In this document: positions 51,437 through 61,366 of the stretch, in pieces
Layout: each line of letters begins with the position of its first letter
Numbering within the stretch: the first letter of the stretch is position 1
Assembly (NCBI GenBank): GCA_020635455.1
Contig: JACJZT010000002.1
Location: 62,001 to 126,000 of the forward strand
DNA from: Flavobacteriales bacterium
GTDB taxonomy: Bacteria > Bacteroidota > Bacteroidia > NS11-12g > UBA9320
Length of the DNA stretch: 64,000 nucleotides
Direction: 5' to 3'
Notes under the pieces: generated by a model
Database searches by the model: none
Seen by the model: the letters and a program-made list of their open reading frames with translations, nothing else
What the model was told of the DNA's origin: nothing
Position numbers and translations under genes: made by a program

Positions 51437-54400
51437 ATGAATTTCAATTCCGGAATATTTTTTCCTGTATGCTTTAAGTCATATTTTATCACCGTCTACT
51501 CCAGGCAGTTTGTTTCAGTCCTATTCGGTCTCTTAATTATTTTTGTTTGTACACAAAAGGTGTTTGCGCAATTCATGCCGAATGCAGGACAATACGAAGA
51601 AGGCATTTTGTACACTAAATCCATTCCATCCGGAAATGCAATTGTTTCAGAGCACGGAATAAATTATTTATTCTATGACGACAGCCATCTCAGAACTTTG
51701 TTTGAGCAATCACATCATCTGGAGGAAGGTTCGAAGCCTCTCAACAAGGTCAGTACAAAAAAGAAGCTAAAATATCACAACATTTTACAGGAGTTTGTGG
51801 GTTCAGAGATAAGGGCTGGCAATGTATCCACTTACAATCCCACAAGTACTGTATATAATTATTTTCTTGGAAATGATCCGGGTAAATGGGCAGGTAACCT
51901 GAAAGGTTATTACAAGTTAATGATAAAAGATCTTTACGATGGCATCGATCTCGAAATTATCTCGGTTGGCCATGAGCTTAAATACAATTTTGTTTGCAGG
52001 GAAGGTTCTGATCCTTCAAGCATTAAAATAAAATATTCCGGTGCAGATGAGTTAAGACTCGTGGACAATGAACTCGAAATAAAGACATCTCTGTTAAACT
52101 ATAAGGAGACCATGCCTTCCAGCTATACATTTTCTTCGGATGGTAAACAGAAGGATCTTAAGCTTAAAATGAAACTTGAAAACAATGTTTTAAGTTTTAT
52201 TGAACTGCCAGCTTCAAAAGTGCCCACTGGCAATACACTCGTGATCGATCCAAAGCTTGTTTTTTCTACCTACTCAGGCTCAAGCGCGGATAATTTTGGA
52301 TTTACGGCCACCTATGACGAAGACGGAAATTTATATGCAGGAGGAATAACAACGGATGCCTATGCACAAATACCTAACGGAAAATATCCAACTACCATCG
52401 GGGCCTTCGATCAAACCTATAACGGTGGTGAAGACGTTTCTCCCGATTATGCGTTTCCCTGTGACATTACCATCAGTAAGTATTCCTCCGATGGTAAAAA
52501 TCTGATCTATGCAACCTATATTGGTGGTGCGAGCAACGAATACCCGCATAGTCTTGTTGTTGATAAATTTAACAACCTGGTTATTCTGGGTTCTAGTTTT
52601 TCATATAACTATCCGGTCAGCATCAACGCATTTTCAAATCTCAAAGGCAATGGTGCCGACATTGTACTTTCAAAGCTAAATTCGTCCGGAAGTGGTTTGA
52701 TTGGCTCAACTTTTTACGGAGGTTCAGCCAACGATGGTTTAAACGAGTCCGCAGCCACGAAATATTTTTACGCCGATAATTTCAGGGGAGATATAATTTG
52801 TGATGACGATGGCTCTGTACTTGGAGTAGCTTCCACCTTTTCGGATGACATTGTTTTAAAGAATGCCTTTAAATTTTCAAAAACCGGCAATACTCAAAAT
52901 GGTATCATCTTTAAATTCAGTCCGAATCTGAATACTTTAAGATGGTCAAGTTTTGTTGGTGGAAGTGGCGACGCCGCACTTTACAGTATAGATTTTGATG
53001 CAAATAAGAATTTATTCGTTTCCGGAGGTATTTCAGGAACCGGACTTCAAACCGGAAGTAAAAGCATTCATCAGGGGTTTATAGGCGGACGTGCAGATGG
53101 GTTTATTGCCAAAATAAAGGATGATGGTTCATCCATGTTGAACGCTACCTATATTGGAACCGATAAATACGATCAGGTTATATCGCTCGAGATCGATAAT
53201 GCCGGACAAATTTACATTGTTGGACAAACTGAAGGTGTTATGCCTGTTAAAGGCAACGTTTACAATAATGGAAATTCAGGTCAGTTTGTCAGCATTCTTG
53301 ATCCCGATCTGTCAGTGATCAAATTAAGTACCACTTTCGGAACCGGTGACGGCTTGCCGGACCTTACCATAAACGCCTTTATGGTGGACGAATGCAGACG
53401 CACCTTCATATCAGGGTGGGGAGGAAGGTCAAGCGGCAAATATTTCAGTTCAACCAAAAACCTGCCTATAACCACCAATGCGATACAGAAAACTACAGAT
53501 GGATCAGACTTTTACATTCTGGTTTTGGCAAATCAGTTTAAGAAATTAACATACGCCACTTATTTCGGTGGCACACGCACCAACGACCATGTGGATGGAG
53601 GAACAAGCCGATGGGATAAAAAAGGAGTTATTTATCAGTCTGTTTGCTCAAGTTGTCCCTCGGGATTCAATCAGCCGGGTCTCATAAGTGACTTTCCTAC
53701 TACACCCGGAGCCTATGCCGAATTTAACCTGAGCCCGAGATGCAGCAATGCTGCCTTTAAGTTTGCGGTTGAAAACCTTAATCTTCCTCCGATTCTGGAA
53801 GACACTTTATTTGTGATCACTGCATTCGATACCCTTGATTTCGAATACATGATCTCAGATCCTGATGAAGATACCATGAATGTTGATTTCATAAAAGTAT
53901 CTACTTTCAGCAAGCCATTTATGTTGTTTCCACAATCCATTCAAGGAGTGGCAGCCATTAAAACACGTGTGGCCTGGAATCCTGAATGTGACGATGTGAG
54001 TTCAGACACTTTCCGGATACGTGTTCATGCACATGACAGAGGATGTCCTGATTTTCAAACCAATTCGGCAGAAATAAAGATCCTTGTTCTTCCACCACCG
54101 GTGATCGATCCTCCTTCAACCATTTGTTTGGTTTTTAAACAGAACGACAATTTACTTATCAGCTGGAATGCCATTCCCCAATCCAGATATTTTAAGCATA
54201 TTGAGTTTTATAAAAGGTATCCTGACGGAACCCTTGAATTGCTCAAGATCATTAAGGATATCAGCGGAGGAGATTATTTAGACAGTAAGGTAAGTTCACC
54301 CCGAACAAACAATTATGAATATTTTTTTAAGGTAATCAATATTTGTGATGAAGAAGGCCCATTATCAGAGGTCGTTTCTTCCGTTCAGGAAATAACATCT

Positions 54401-55231
54401 CCCATACCTTCCACAACCTTGGTTACGGCAACCGTGATTAACAACAAGGATGTTTCGGTACACTGGTTGAAAAGTACGGAACCTGATTTTGGATCGTATG
54501 CTGTATACAGAAGTAAAAACACAAATCCTCTTAATTATGATTATCTCACAAGCATTAGCGATCTGAATGATACCTTTTACGTCGACAAAACGGTAGACGT
54601 AGATAAAGAGTCGTTCTGCTATTCAATTGTGGTAAGTGATAATTGCGGTAAAATGAGTTTAAAATCAAATATTGGATGCAATATTATACTGCGCGGAGTC
54701 AGTAAACCTTTTTATCATGTCCTTGATTGGGATGTTTATCGGGAATGGTCTGCGGGAATATCCGAGTATGTTCTCGAAAGATCTGTCGATACCGGAATAC
54801 TGCGACCGGTTGTGTCCGTTTTGGGTTCAGTTAACGATTACAGCGACCATAACCTTGATTACGATTGGGGAGGATACTGGTACTCGGTTGTTGCACACGA
54901 AAGTTTTAAGGGACTATCTGCCCAAAGCAGAAGCAATAGCATTTATTTGATCCAGCCTCCATTATTGCACGTTCCGAATGCATTTACCAAAAACGATGAT
55001 GGTCTGAATGAAACTTGGGGATTTGTACCGGTTTTTGTTAAAACGTATCACATGCAGGTTTTTAATCGATGGGGTCAACTGGTATTCGATTCTCAAAATA
55101 AGAAACAGGATTGGGATGGTAATTTTCTTGAGGTTACCAAAGGAATTGAAGTGTTTGTATGGCAGGTTACCTATACCGGGTGGGATAAAAGCCGGCATTA
55201 TCAAAAAGGAACGGTAACTGTAATAAAATAA
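51437..55231 (+). CDS. Giant surface protein with DUF7948/SBBP, Fn3-like and T9SS type B domains
   Basis: This 1264-residue protein starts at the ATG at 51437 (aaagg 4-6 bases upstream). A signal anchor/signal peptide (VSVLFGLLIIFVCTQKVFAQ) is followed by a DUF7948-like part (MPNAGQYEEGILYTKSIPSG, GHELKYNFVC), SBBP-type repeats (LIYATYIGGASNEYPHSLVV, LFVSGGISGTG, IYIVGQTEG), and Fn3-like modules at about 900-1150 (NLLISWNAIPQSRYF, VSVHWLKSTEPDF). The C-terminal 85 residues (HVPNAFTKNDDGLNETW, VFNRWGQLVFDS) are the type B T9SS/gliding domain. It is a paralogue in plan of the protein at 35.3 kb, but lacks the Cys-rich PKD repeats. It lies 150 bp after the TPR-CAP gene. Confidence 0.9.
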   Translation: MNFNSGIFFPVCFKSYFITVYSRQFVSVLFGLLIIFVCTQKVFAQFMPNAGQYEEGILYTKSIPSGNAIVSEHGINYLFYDDSHLRTLFEQSHHLEEGSKPLNKVSTKKKLKYHNILQEFVGSEIRAGNVSTYNPTSTVYNYFLGNDPGKWAGNLKGYYKLMIKDLYDGIDLEIISVGHELKYNFVCREGSDPSSIKIKYSGADELRLVDNELEIKTSLLNYKETMPSSYTFSSDGKQKDLKLKMKLENNVLSFIELPASKVPTGNTLVIDPKLVFSTYSGSSADNFGFTATYDEDGNLYAGGITTDAYAQIPNGKYPTTIGAFDQTYNGGEDVSPDYAFPCDITISKYSSDGKNLIYATYIGGASNEYPHSLVVDKFNNLVILGSSFSYNYPVSINAFSNLKGNGADIVLSKLNSSGSGLIGSTFYGGSANDGLNESAATKYFYADNFRGDIICDDDGSVLGVASTFSDDIVLKNAFKFSKTGNTQNGIIFKFSPNLNTLRWSSFVGGSGDAALYSIDFDANKNLFVSGGISGTGLQTGSKSIHQGFIGGRADGFIAKIKDDGSSMLNATYIGTDKYDQVISLEIDNAGQIYIVGQTEGVMPVKGNVYNNGNSGQFVSILDPDLSVIKLSTTFGTGDGLPDLTINAFMVDECRRTFISGWGGRSSGKYFSSTKNLPITTNAIQKTTDGSDFYILVLANQFKKLTYATYFGGTRTNDHVDGGTSRWDKKGVIYQSVCSSCPSGFNQPGLISDFPTTPGAYAEFNLSPRCSNAAFKFAVENLNLPPILEDTLFVITAFDTLDFEYMISDPDEDTMNVDFIKVSTFSKPFMLFPQSIQGVAAIKTRVAWNPECDDVSSDTFRIRVHAHDRGCPDFQTNSAEIKILVLPPPVIDPPSTICLVFKQNDNLLISWNAIPQSRYFKHIEFYKRYPDGTLELLKIIKDISGGDYLDSKVSSPRTNNYEYFFKVINICDEEGPLSEVVSSVQEITSPIPSTTLVTATVINNKDVSVHWLKSTEPDFGSYAVYRSKNTNPLNYDYLTSISDLNDTFYVDKTVDVDKESFCYSIVVSDNCGKMSLKSNIGCNIILRGVSKPFYHVLDWDVYREWSAGISEYVLERSVDTGILRPVVSVLGSVNDYSDHNLDYDWGGYWYSVVAHESFKGLSAQSRSNSIYLIQPPLLHVPNAFTKNDDGLNETWGFVPVFVKTYHMQVFNRWGQLVFDSQNKKQDWDGNFLEVTKGIEVFVWQVTYTGWDKSRHYQKGTVTVIK

Positions 55232-55246
55232 ATCTCTGAGGAAGTT

Positions 55247-56368
55247 TTATCCGGTTTTTTTGTAATTCAGGATTGCCCAAATGTTAAACAACAATCCAAA
55301 ACCGATCATATAAACAAAATGCATTTTAATATCCTTAATACCTGAGCCTTTTAAAACCACCATACGCATTACTTCAATAAAGTAAGTAACCGGATTTAAT
55401 GCAGCGATTGTTTTTGCCCATTCCGGCATGCTTTCAATGGGTGTGAACAACCCGCTCATAAGCAAAAAGATCATCATGAAGAAAAACGCAACCGACATAG
55501 CCTGTTGCTGGGTTTCGGAATACGTTGATATCAGAAGCCCAAGGCCAAGCAGTGCAACAAGGTAGATCGAAAGATAGGCATATATTAACGCTATGCTGCC
55601 CAAAGGGATAATACCGTAAACCAAACGACCCACAACAAACAAACCTATGGTAAATACGAACATACCGATCACCCAGAAGGGAATTAGTTTTCCTAAGATG
55701 AAATAGTGCTTTTTTATAGGAGTTACATTGATCTGTTCAATGGTTCCGATTTCTTTTTCCTTTACAATGTTTAACGAACAGAGGTAAGCACAGACCATGG
55801 TTACCAGAACCACCAGAATTCCCGGAACCATAAAAAAAGTATAATTCATAAAAGGATTGAACCAGTTAGAAGAGCTGATTTTTATTACAGGGATGGTATT
55901 TTGTTTGGGTTGTGGTAAATATTCCGAGCGTATATCGGCGTTAAAATCATTGATGATCCTTCCGAGATAAGCCCCGCCGATAGACGCCTTCGTTCCATTT
56001 ATTGCATTAACGGCAATAAAAACTTTTTGGTTGTTTTCCTTTTGAAGATTCTTTTCAAATCCACGCGGGATTTCGAGTATCACATCCGACAGGTTTTTCT
56101 CGATCAGATCCAATGAGTTCTTATACGAATTTCCATAATCCACAAGTTTGAAGTATCCCGAAGCGACGATTTTTTGTGTAAGTCCGGTTGAAAAAGTTGA
56201 ATGATCGTGATCAATAACAGAAATGTTTATGTTCTTTATTTCATAATCGGCAGCAAGGGGCATAACCAGTAACTGAATTATGGGCATAGCAAAGATCATT
56301 GGCAATAAAGCCTTGTTGCGGAATATTTGTTTAAACTCTTTTTGTAAAAGGTATATCAGCATTCTCAT
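55247..56368 (-). CDS. ABC-2 type permease (YbhR-like)
   Basis: This 373-residue permease has one N-terminal membrane helix (ALLPMIFAMPIIQLLVM), a large periplasmic loop, then five helices (NPFMNYTFFMVPGILVVLV, IPFWVIGMFVFTIGLFVVG, SIALIYAYLSIYLVALLGL). The block EKEIGTIEQINVTPI is the conserved ABC-2 cytoplasmic loop and NPVTYFIEVMR the last family signature. It corresponds to YbhR, the second permease of the YbhGFSR exporter. Its start overlaps the stop of the other permease by 4 bp. It is the last gene of the operon and its end lies 15 bp from the convergent giant T9SS gene. Confidence 0.9.
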   Translation of the reverse strand: MRMLIYLLQKEFKQIFRNKALLPMIFAMPIIQLLVMPLAADYEIKNINISVIDHDHSTFSTGLTQKIVASGYFKLVDYGNSYKNSLDLIEKNLSDVILEIPRGFEKNLQKENNQKVFIAVNAINGTKASIGGAYLGRIINDFNADIRSEYLPQPKQNTIPVIKISSSNWFNPFMNYTFFMVPGILVVLVTMVCAYLCSLNIVKEKEIGTIEQINVTPIKKHYFILGKLIPFWVIGMFVFTIGLFVVGRLVYGIIPLGSIALIYAYLSIYLVALLGLGLLISTYSETQQQAMSVAFFFMMIFLLMSGLFTPIESMPEWAKTIAALNPVTYFIEVMRMVVLKGSGIKDIKMHFVYMIGFGLLFNIWAILNYKKTG

Positions 56369-57471
56369 GACAATCTAATGTTAAATTTCTTATAGCTGAT
56401 CAGCAACAACAATATGGTCATTACAAAAAGTATCAAGGTTTCTTTCCAGATTGCCGCAAAGCCCAATCCTTTGACCATTATGGATTTTACAATGATATAA
56501 AACCATTTGGCCGGAACCACATTCGAGATCAATTGTAAGGGCCAGGGCATGTTTTCGAGCGGGAACATGAACCCGGCCAGGAGTAAGGTAGGGATCAACA
56601 TTCCCATCAAAGAGATCAGCATTGCTGCTGCCTGTGACTTGGTAGAGTTTGAAATCAACAAGCCAACCGACAAGCATGTCAGGATGAACAACCCGCTTTC
56701 GGCAAACAAAAGCCAAACCGGTCCGTTGAATGGCATATCAAGCAAGAACACACTCATCAGGATTATTACACCAAGGTTGAATAAGGACAATATAAAATAA
56801 GGTACAGCTTTGGAAAGAATTACCAGAAAGGGATGAAAAGGCGACACCAACAATATTTCCATCGTACCCCTTTCTTTTTCTCTTACAATGGAAACAGAGG
56901 TCATAAGAACGCAAACAAGCATGAGTACAAGAGCAATTACACCCGGTACAAAGTTTGTTGCCCCTTTTAGTTCAGGATTGTATAACATTCGGATATCCGT
57001 ATCGATACTCATGGGTAGTTTGGCATTCTGCATCAATTCCAACTGATAGTCCATAAGGATGTTTGATGCATAAGTGGTCAGGGTATTCGCTGTGTTTGGG
57101 TCGGAGGCATCCGATATTATCTGGATCTGTGCTTCATGAAGATGCTGCAGGTCTTCATAAAAATTGGCGGGTATAAGTATGGCAAGTTTTAGGTTGCCCG
57201 ATCGAAAGGCTTCTTCGATCTGATTTGGGTTGTTAAGGGTTCGGTCAAGGGTAAACTGTCTTCCTGCTTCAAATTTTTGCACGATTTCCTGTGAAGCAAT
57301 GTCCTTGGCTTGATCGAGAACAACGATTCGTGAATTTTTTATTTCATTGGTCAAAGCAAATCCAAATAGAGTGATCTGTGCTATGGGTAGTCCAAACAGC
57401 ATAAGCATGGTCTTGCTGTCTCTGAACACATGCAGGAATTCTTTCTTGATAAAACTTAGAAATTGCTTCAT
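56365..57471 (-). CDS. ABC-2 type permease (YbhS-like)
   Basis: This 368-residue permease (start at the ATG at 57471, MKQFLSFIKKEFLHVFRDSK; upstream codons overlap the ATPase gene and have no family match) has the same plan as its neighbour: one helix, a periplasmic domain, then five helices (NFVPGVIALVLMLVCVLMT, AVPYFILSLFNLGVIILMS). EKERGTMEILLVSPF is the ABC-2 loop, and VVPAKWFYIIVKSIMVKG the C-terminal signature. It would pair with the other permease to form the channel. It starts 7 bp after the ATPase stop. The substrate is not readable; relatives export drugs or cations. Confidence 0.88.
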   Translation of the reverse strand: MKQFLSFIKKEFLHVFRDSKTMLMLFGLPIAQITLFGFALTNEIKNSRIVVLDQAKDIASQEIVQKFEAGRQFTLDRTLNNPNQIEEAFRSGNLKLAILIPANFYEDLQHLHEAQIQIISDASDPNTANTLTTYASNILMDYQLELMQNAKLPMSIDTDIRMLYNPELKGATNFVPGVIALVLMLVCVLMTSVSIVREKERGTMEILLVSPFHPFLVILSKAVPYFILSLFNLGVIILMSVFLLDMPFNGPVWLLFAESGLFILTCLSVGLLISNSTKSQAAAMLISLMGMLIPTLLLAGFMFPLENMPWPLQLISNVVPAKWFYIIVKSIMVKGLGFAAIWKETLILFVMTILLLLISYKKFNIRLS

Positions 57472-57478
57472 TTTACTC

Positions 57479-58222
57479 TTAATCTGCTTTTCTTTTTGCA
57501 CCTCGTGCAAGCTCATAAAAAACCCCATCCATTGAGTTTGCGGCGTATTTCATTTTTAAGTTTCCCGGAGTGTCGAGTGCTTCGATTTTGCCATCAACCA
57601 TCATGGATACCCGGTTGCAGTATTCTGCCTCATCCATATAATGGGTTGTTACAAAAATGGTTATTCCCCTGTCAGAAGCCTCATAGATCAGGTCCCAGAA
57701 TTGTCGGCGGGTTACGGGGTCAACACCACCGGTTGGTTCATCTAGGAACACGATGGATGGCTCATGCAGAATGGCGACTGAAAAAGCTAGTTTTTGTTTC
57801 CAGCCTAAGGGCAATTCACCTACAAGTTTTTTTACTTCCATTTCTAAACCCAGCTGGTCTATTAGTTTCTCGCTCTTTTCCCTGATCTCCTGCCTGCTTA
57901 ATCCATAAATTCCGCCAAAGAAGCGAATGTTTTCAAGGATGTTGAGGTCTTCATACAATGAAAACTTCTGACTCATATAACCTATGTTTTTCTTTATTTC
58001 TTCCGTTTGCCTGTAAACGTCGAAACCTGCGATGGTGGCATTCCCTGATGTGGGTCGTGAGAGCCCGCAAAGCATTCTCATAGCCGTGGTTTTGCCTGCT
58101 CCATTTGCACCAAGGAATCCAAAGATCTCTCCTTTATACACTTCAAAAGAAATTTCGTTGGCTGCTATAAAGTTGCCAAACTGCTTGGTTAGTTTTTCTG
58201 TTTTTATCACGATCTCTTTCAT
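57479..58222 (-). CDS. ABC transporter ATP-binding protein (like the C-terminal half of YbhF)
   Basis: This 247-residue ATPase starts at the ATG at 58222 (overlapping the previous stop, ATGA). Walker A GANGAGKTT, the Q-loop YMSQKFSLYEDL, the signature in altered form LPLGWKQKLAFS and Walker B IVFLDEPTGGVDP are clear, followed by VTTHYMDEAE. The changed signature (LPLGW in place of LSGGQ) is typical of the second half of YbhF-type double ATPases, so this gene and the next one upstream represent the two halves as separate proteins. A heterodimeric ATPase is expected at the inner membrane. Confidence 0.9.
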   Translation of the reverse strand: MKEIVIKTEKLTKQFGNFIAANEISFEVYKGEIFGFLGANGAGKTTAMRMLCGLSRPTSGNATIAGFDVYRQTEEIKKNIGYMSQKFSLYEDLNILENIRFFGGIYGLSRQEIREKSEKLIDQLGLEMEVKKLVGELPLGWKQKLAFSVAILHEPSIVFLDEPTGGVDPVTRRQFWDLIYEASDRGITIFVTTHYMDEAEYCNRVSMMVDGKIEALDTPGNLKMKYAANSMDGVFYELARGAKRKAD

Positions 58223-59139
58223 TCCGAATCCATGAGTTGAATAAAACAATCTTCAATGCCGGGTGCAACCGCATTCAATTTAATGTTGCTATGGTCTTTT
58301 TTCAGCAAATAATCTTTCAGTTCATTCCCGGTTTCTTTTCGTTCAGAAACAAAAGAGATGTGGTGATAATCTCCAAAAGCATTACAGCTTTTTATTTCCC
58401 TGAAATTCCTCAGGTCATGCAAGAGTTTTCCCATCTGGTCTGATTGTACCGCATAAAGCGGGTCAGGATAATTTAATGTAATCGAATGCGGTGTGTCGAT
58501 CGACATTATTTTCCCGTTCTGAATAAGGGCAATTCGGTCGCAAAGATCTGCTTCATCCATGTAAGGGGTGGATACCAGAATGCTGATCCCCTGTTCTTTT
58601 AGTGCTTTAAGCATACCCCAGAATTCCTTTCTCGAAACCGCATCAACTCCTGTGGTTGGTTCGTCGAGAAACAAGACCTTTGGTTTGTGGATCAATGCAC
58701 AACACAAGGCAAGTTTTTGTTTCATTCCACCGGAAAGCTGGCCGGCCCTTCTTTTTTTGAAGGGCTCGATCTGAATGTAAATATCCTTTATCAGGTCGTA
58801 GTTTTTTTTCAGACTTGTATTAAAAACGGTAGCAAAAAAGTTAAGGTTTTCCTCCACGCTAAGATCCTGATACAGCGAGAATTTTCCAGGCATATAACCC
58901 ACGATCTTTCGGATCTCCTTATAATCGTTTACCACATCCTTGCCACATACTTTTGCGCAGCCTGAATCGGGAAGGATCAGGGTTGTAAGTATGCGGAACA
59001 AGCTGGTTTTTCCGGCGCCATCCGGACCGATCAGTCCAAAAAGTTCACCTTCGCCGGTTTCAAAAGAAACATCGTTGAGAGCAGGAATATCTCTGCCCTT
59101 ATAGGTTTTGTGAATATTTGAAAGTACTACGTCTTTCAT
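58219..59139 (-). CDS. ABC transporter ATP-binding protein (like the N-terminal half of YbhF)
   Basis: This 306-residue ATPase has Walker A GPDGAGKTS, Q-loop YMPGKFSLYQDL, signature LSGGMKQKLALC and Walker B VLFLDEPTTGVDA, then VSTPYMDEAD. The Asp in GPDGAGKT and the Pro in STPYMDEAD (in place of the usual H-loop His, STHYMDEA) are changed positions; in the partner ATPase these are Asn and His. The canonical signature here and His there suggest that one of the two composite sites is the working one. The C-terminal 80 residues are the accessory domain. Starts 2 bp after the HlyD stop. Confidence 0.9.
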   Translation of the reverse strand: MKDVVLSNIHKTYKGRDIPALNDVSFETGEGELFGLIGPDGAGKTSLFRILTTLILPDSGCAKVCGKDVVNDYKEIRKIVGYMPGKFSLYQDLSVEENLNFFATVFNTSLKKNYDLIKDIYIQIEPFKKRRAGQLSGGMKQKLALCCALIHKPKVLFLDEPTTGVDAVSRKEFWGMLKALKEQGISILVSTPYMDEADLCDRIALIQNGKIMSIDTPHSITLNYPDPLYAVQSDQMGKLLHDLRNFREIKSCNAFGDYHHISFVSERKETGNELKDYLLKKDHSNIKLNAVAPGIEDCFIQLMDSE

Positions 59140-59141
59140 TT

Positions 59142-60041
59142 TTAAAAAGTTACTTCGGCGTACATCCCAATTTTATAATCGCCTTTATTTCTTACTTTTA
59201 TTTTAATGGCATAAACCATGTTGGCCCTTTCATTTTTAGTTTGTATGGTTTTGGGGGTGAACTCTGCTTTCTCACTAATTCGGGTCAATATTCCTTCATC
59301 CTGATCCATTTCATTTTTACCGTTATCTGTAAATACCTTAACTTTTTGACCAATCTTAAGTTTTTTTAGCTGATCTCCGGAAACATATGCTCTGAGTGTC
59401 AATTCGTTCAGGTCTGCAATTTTGTAAAGTGGTTTTGATGGTGCCGTCATTTCTTTTGGTTCGGCATATTTTAGTAATACAGTTCCTTCCATGGGATTAT
59501 ACAGTTTACAACTTTGTAATTGTTCATTAATTTGTTCTATCTGAAATTGTAAAGGTTGCGTTTCTTTATAGATACCATCCACCATGGTTTGCAAGGTGGA
59601 TTGCTGAGCCGCTAATTGCTTTTCAACCAGTTCTACCTGAGCTGCGATATCGTCGGATTGTTTGCCTGTGGCAGCACCGTCATTAAATAAATTTTGTATC
59701 CTGTTTTGCTCATTCTTTAAATTTTTAAGCTGTTCCTTTAAGGCAGCGGTTTGTATCATTACATTGGGTTGTTTGCTTTCAATGGCCCTGATTTGTGCCA
59801 GTAATTGCAACTTCTTCAGATAGAGCTGTGTGCTGTCAATATAACCCAGGTATTGTCCCGGTTTTAAAATTTGACCTTCTTCAACATTGAATTCTTCCAG
59901 TATCCCTGCCACCTCTGAAGAGATTATGGTTTCTTCAGCTTCGAAGGTACCGGTGGCATCAAAGCTGTTTTCATTGCTCTTACAAGAAAGCATTAAGAGT
60001 AAACTTAAGACTGTGAAATAGAAAAATGATTGAGTTTTCAT
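59142..60041 (-). CDS. HlyD/YbhG-type periplasmic adaptor lipoprotein
   Basis: This 299-residue protein has a lipoprotein signal (FTVLSLLLMLSC, Cys at about residue 20), then the adaptor halves: SSEVAGILEEFNVEEGQIL and the barrel-sandwich hybrid, a coiled-coil hairpin (about 65-175: LQLLAQIRAIE to QIEQINEQLQSC), then KLYNPMEGTVLLKYAEPKE and SGDQLKKLKIGQKVKVF. It links the inner-membrane ABC exporter to the TolC-type channel encoded just upstream. It starts 8 bp after the TolC stop. In YbhG the anchor is usually a signal peptide, so the lipid anchor follows the Bacteroidota habit. Confidence 0.9.
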   Translation of the reverse strand: MKTQSFFYFTVLSLLLMLSCKSNENSFDATGTFEAEETIISSEVAGILEEFNVEEGQILKPGQYLGYIDSTQLYLKKLQLLAQIRAIESKQPNVMIQTAALKEQLKNLKNEQNRIQNLFNDGAATGKQSDDIAAQVELVEKQLAAQQSTLQTMVDGIYKETQPLQFQIEQINEQLQSCKLYNPMEGTVLLKYAEPKEMTAPSKPLYKIADLNELTLRAYVSGDQLKKLKIGQKVKVFTDNGKNEMDQDEGILTRISEKAEFTPKTIQTKNERANMVYAIKIKVRNKGDYKIGMYAEVTF

Positions 60042-60049
60042 AGCGTTTT

Positions 60050-61366
60050 TTAGTAATTGCCTTGTATGTTTTGTGTTTGATATTGGGTCATTAAGAACTG
60101 TATACGGTGCGTTAATTTACTCTGTCTTGCCTGGTCAAGAGCAAGCGTATGATTAAGGAAGTCGTTCGCGGTGATGGTTCCGTTTTTCAATTGGGATTCA
60201 GCAACCTTTTTAACGTTTTCCGACAAAGAAATGATCTCGTCATCGGTTTCCATTAGTTTCATGTATTTTGACAATTCTTCATTTTGCTGGCGGGTTTTTA
60301 AGGCAGTATTGAAAAGAAAGGTTTCATTCATCAGGTCTAAGGATTGCTGATTTATCCTTATCATTTTTTTTTCATTTCCGGAAGTGTAAAAACCACTGAG
60401 ATTCCAGCTAAATCGCAATCCGCCTATGAAATACGATTTAAAATCGTTGTTCAGCATGTTAAGAGCGGGTCTGCCATAGCCACCCTGAATAAATAAACTC
60501 AGATTCGGGAGGTTTTTTACTTCAACCAGGCGATTTTGTATCTCAAGCAGTTTAATCTGTGTTTTAAACAAATCCAGTTCCGGCCGTTTGATCTCCTTCT
60601 CCATTATAAGGGTTTTAGGCGTTTGAAACTCTGTTTGTTCACTTACATTTAATCCGGTAAAAAGCGAGAGCATCTCAGTATAGCCCTTTCTGTTTGCAAT
60701 CAAAATTGTATTCTTTTGGTCCAGTTTCAGCAATTCTGTTTTTATAAGATCAATCTGACTTCGAAGTGCAACACCGTTTTCAAAGGCGGATGTTAGGGTA
60801 TTTAATCCCGAAATAAGGTCTGTTTTTACAAGGTCGATCTGCTTGATCTGATCGTCGGTAAGAAGGATCCCGAAATAAAGATTAAGAATGCGTTCTTTTA
60901 TCTGGTAGAGTTCGATTTCAAGTTTTTGTTTTTCCATTTCAGTATTAACTTTAATGGACCTTTTGTATTCGTTAATAACGAATGAATTGGTAAGGGGTTG
61001 AACGATCTCACCATAAAGTCGATATTGATCTTTACTAATTGTGGGAACGTCAAAAAGAGGTGAATTTACCGGCAGGGAAGTTACCTCAGACTGATACGTA
61101 GCCTGACCATAAATACCGGTGACCGGTAGCAAAGCCTTATTGGCATTTTTAATGGAGTATTCCATGCTTCTTTCCAGTAATGAAAATTGCCTTATCCTTG
61201 GATAATTTTGTCTTGCCCTTTCAAAGCAAGTGTCAATGTTGATCGTTTTTAATTCCTGTGCTTCCAGTTTTGTGGTAAGGAAAAGGTAGAAGAATACAGG
61301 AAGAATTCTGAAAACAATTTTAAAGGAGCTTAGCTGGATCATGATCGGTTTTGAATTGCGGTTCAT
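60050..61366 (-). CDS. TolC-family outer-membrane efflux protein
   Basis: This 438-residue protein has a signal region (ILPVFFYLFLTTKLEAQ) and two helical OEP repeats (DTCFERARQNYPRIRQFSLL, QPLTNSFVINEYKRSIKV, ENGVALRSQIDLIKTEL, AESQLKNGTITANDFLNHT, LALDQARQS) that form the trimeric channel. A later start (ATG eight codons in) is possible. It forms the outer-membrane exit for the ABC exporter. The start overlaps the TetR stop (ATGA), so regulator and channel are translated together. E. coli ybhGFSR has no dedicated TolC gene, so this is a self-contained system. Confidence 0.9.
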   Translation of the reverse strand: MNRNSKPIMIQLSSFKIVFRILPVFFYLFLTTKLEAQELKTINIDTCFERARQNYPRIRQFSLLERSMEYSIKNANKALLPVTGIYGQATYQSEVTSLPVNSPLFDVPTISKDQYRLYGEIVQPLTNSFVINEYKRSIKVNTEMEKQKLEIELYQIKERILNLYFGILLTDDQIKQIDLVKTDLISGLNTLTSAFENGVALRSQIDLIKTELLKLDQKNTILIANRKGYTEMLSLFTGLNVSEQTEFQTPKTLIMEKEIKRPELDLFKTQIKLLEIQNRLVEVKNLPNLSLFIQGGYGRPALNMLNNDFKSYFIGGLRFSWNLSGFYTSGNEKKMIRINQQSLDLMNETFLFNTALKTRQQNEELSKYMKLMETDDEIISLSENVKKVAESQLKNGTITANDFLNHTLALDQARQSKLTHRIQFLMTQYQTQNIQGNY

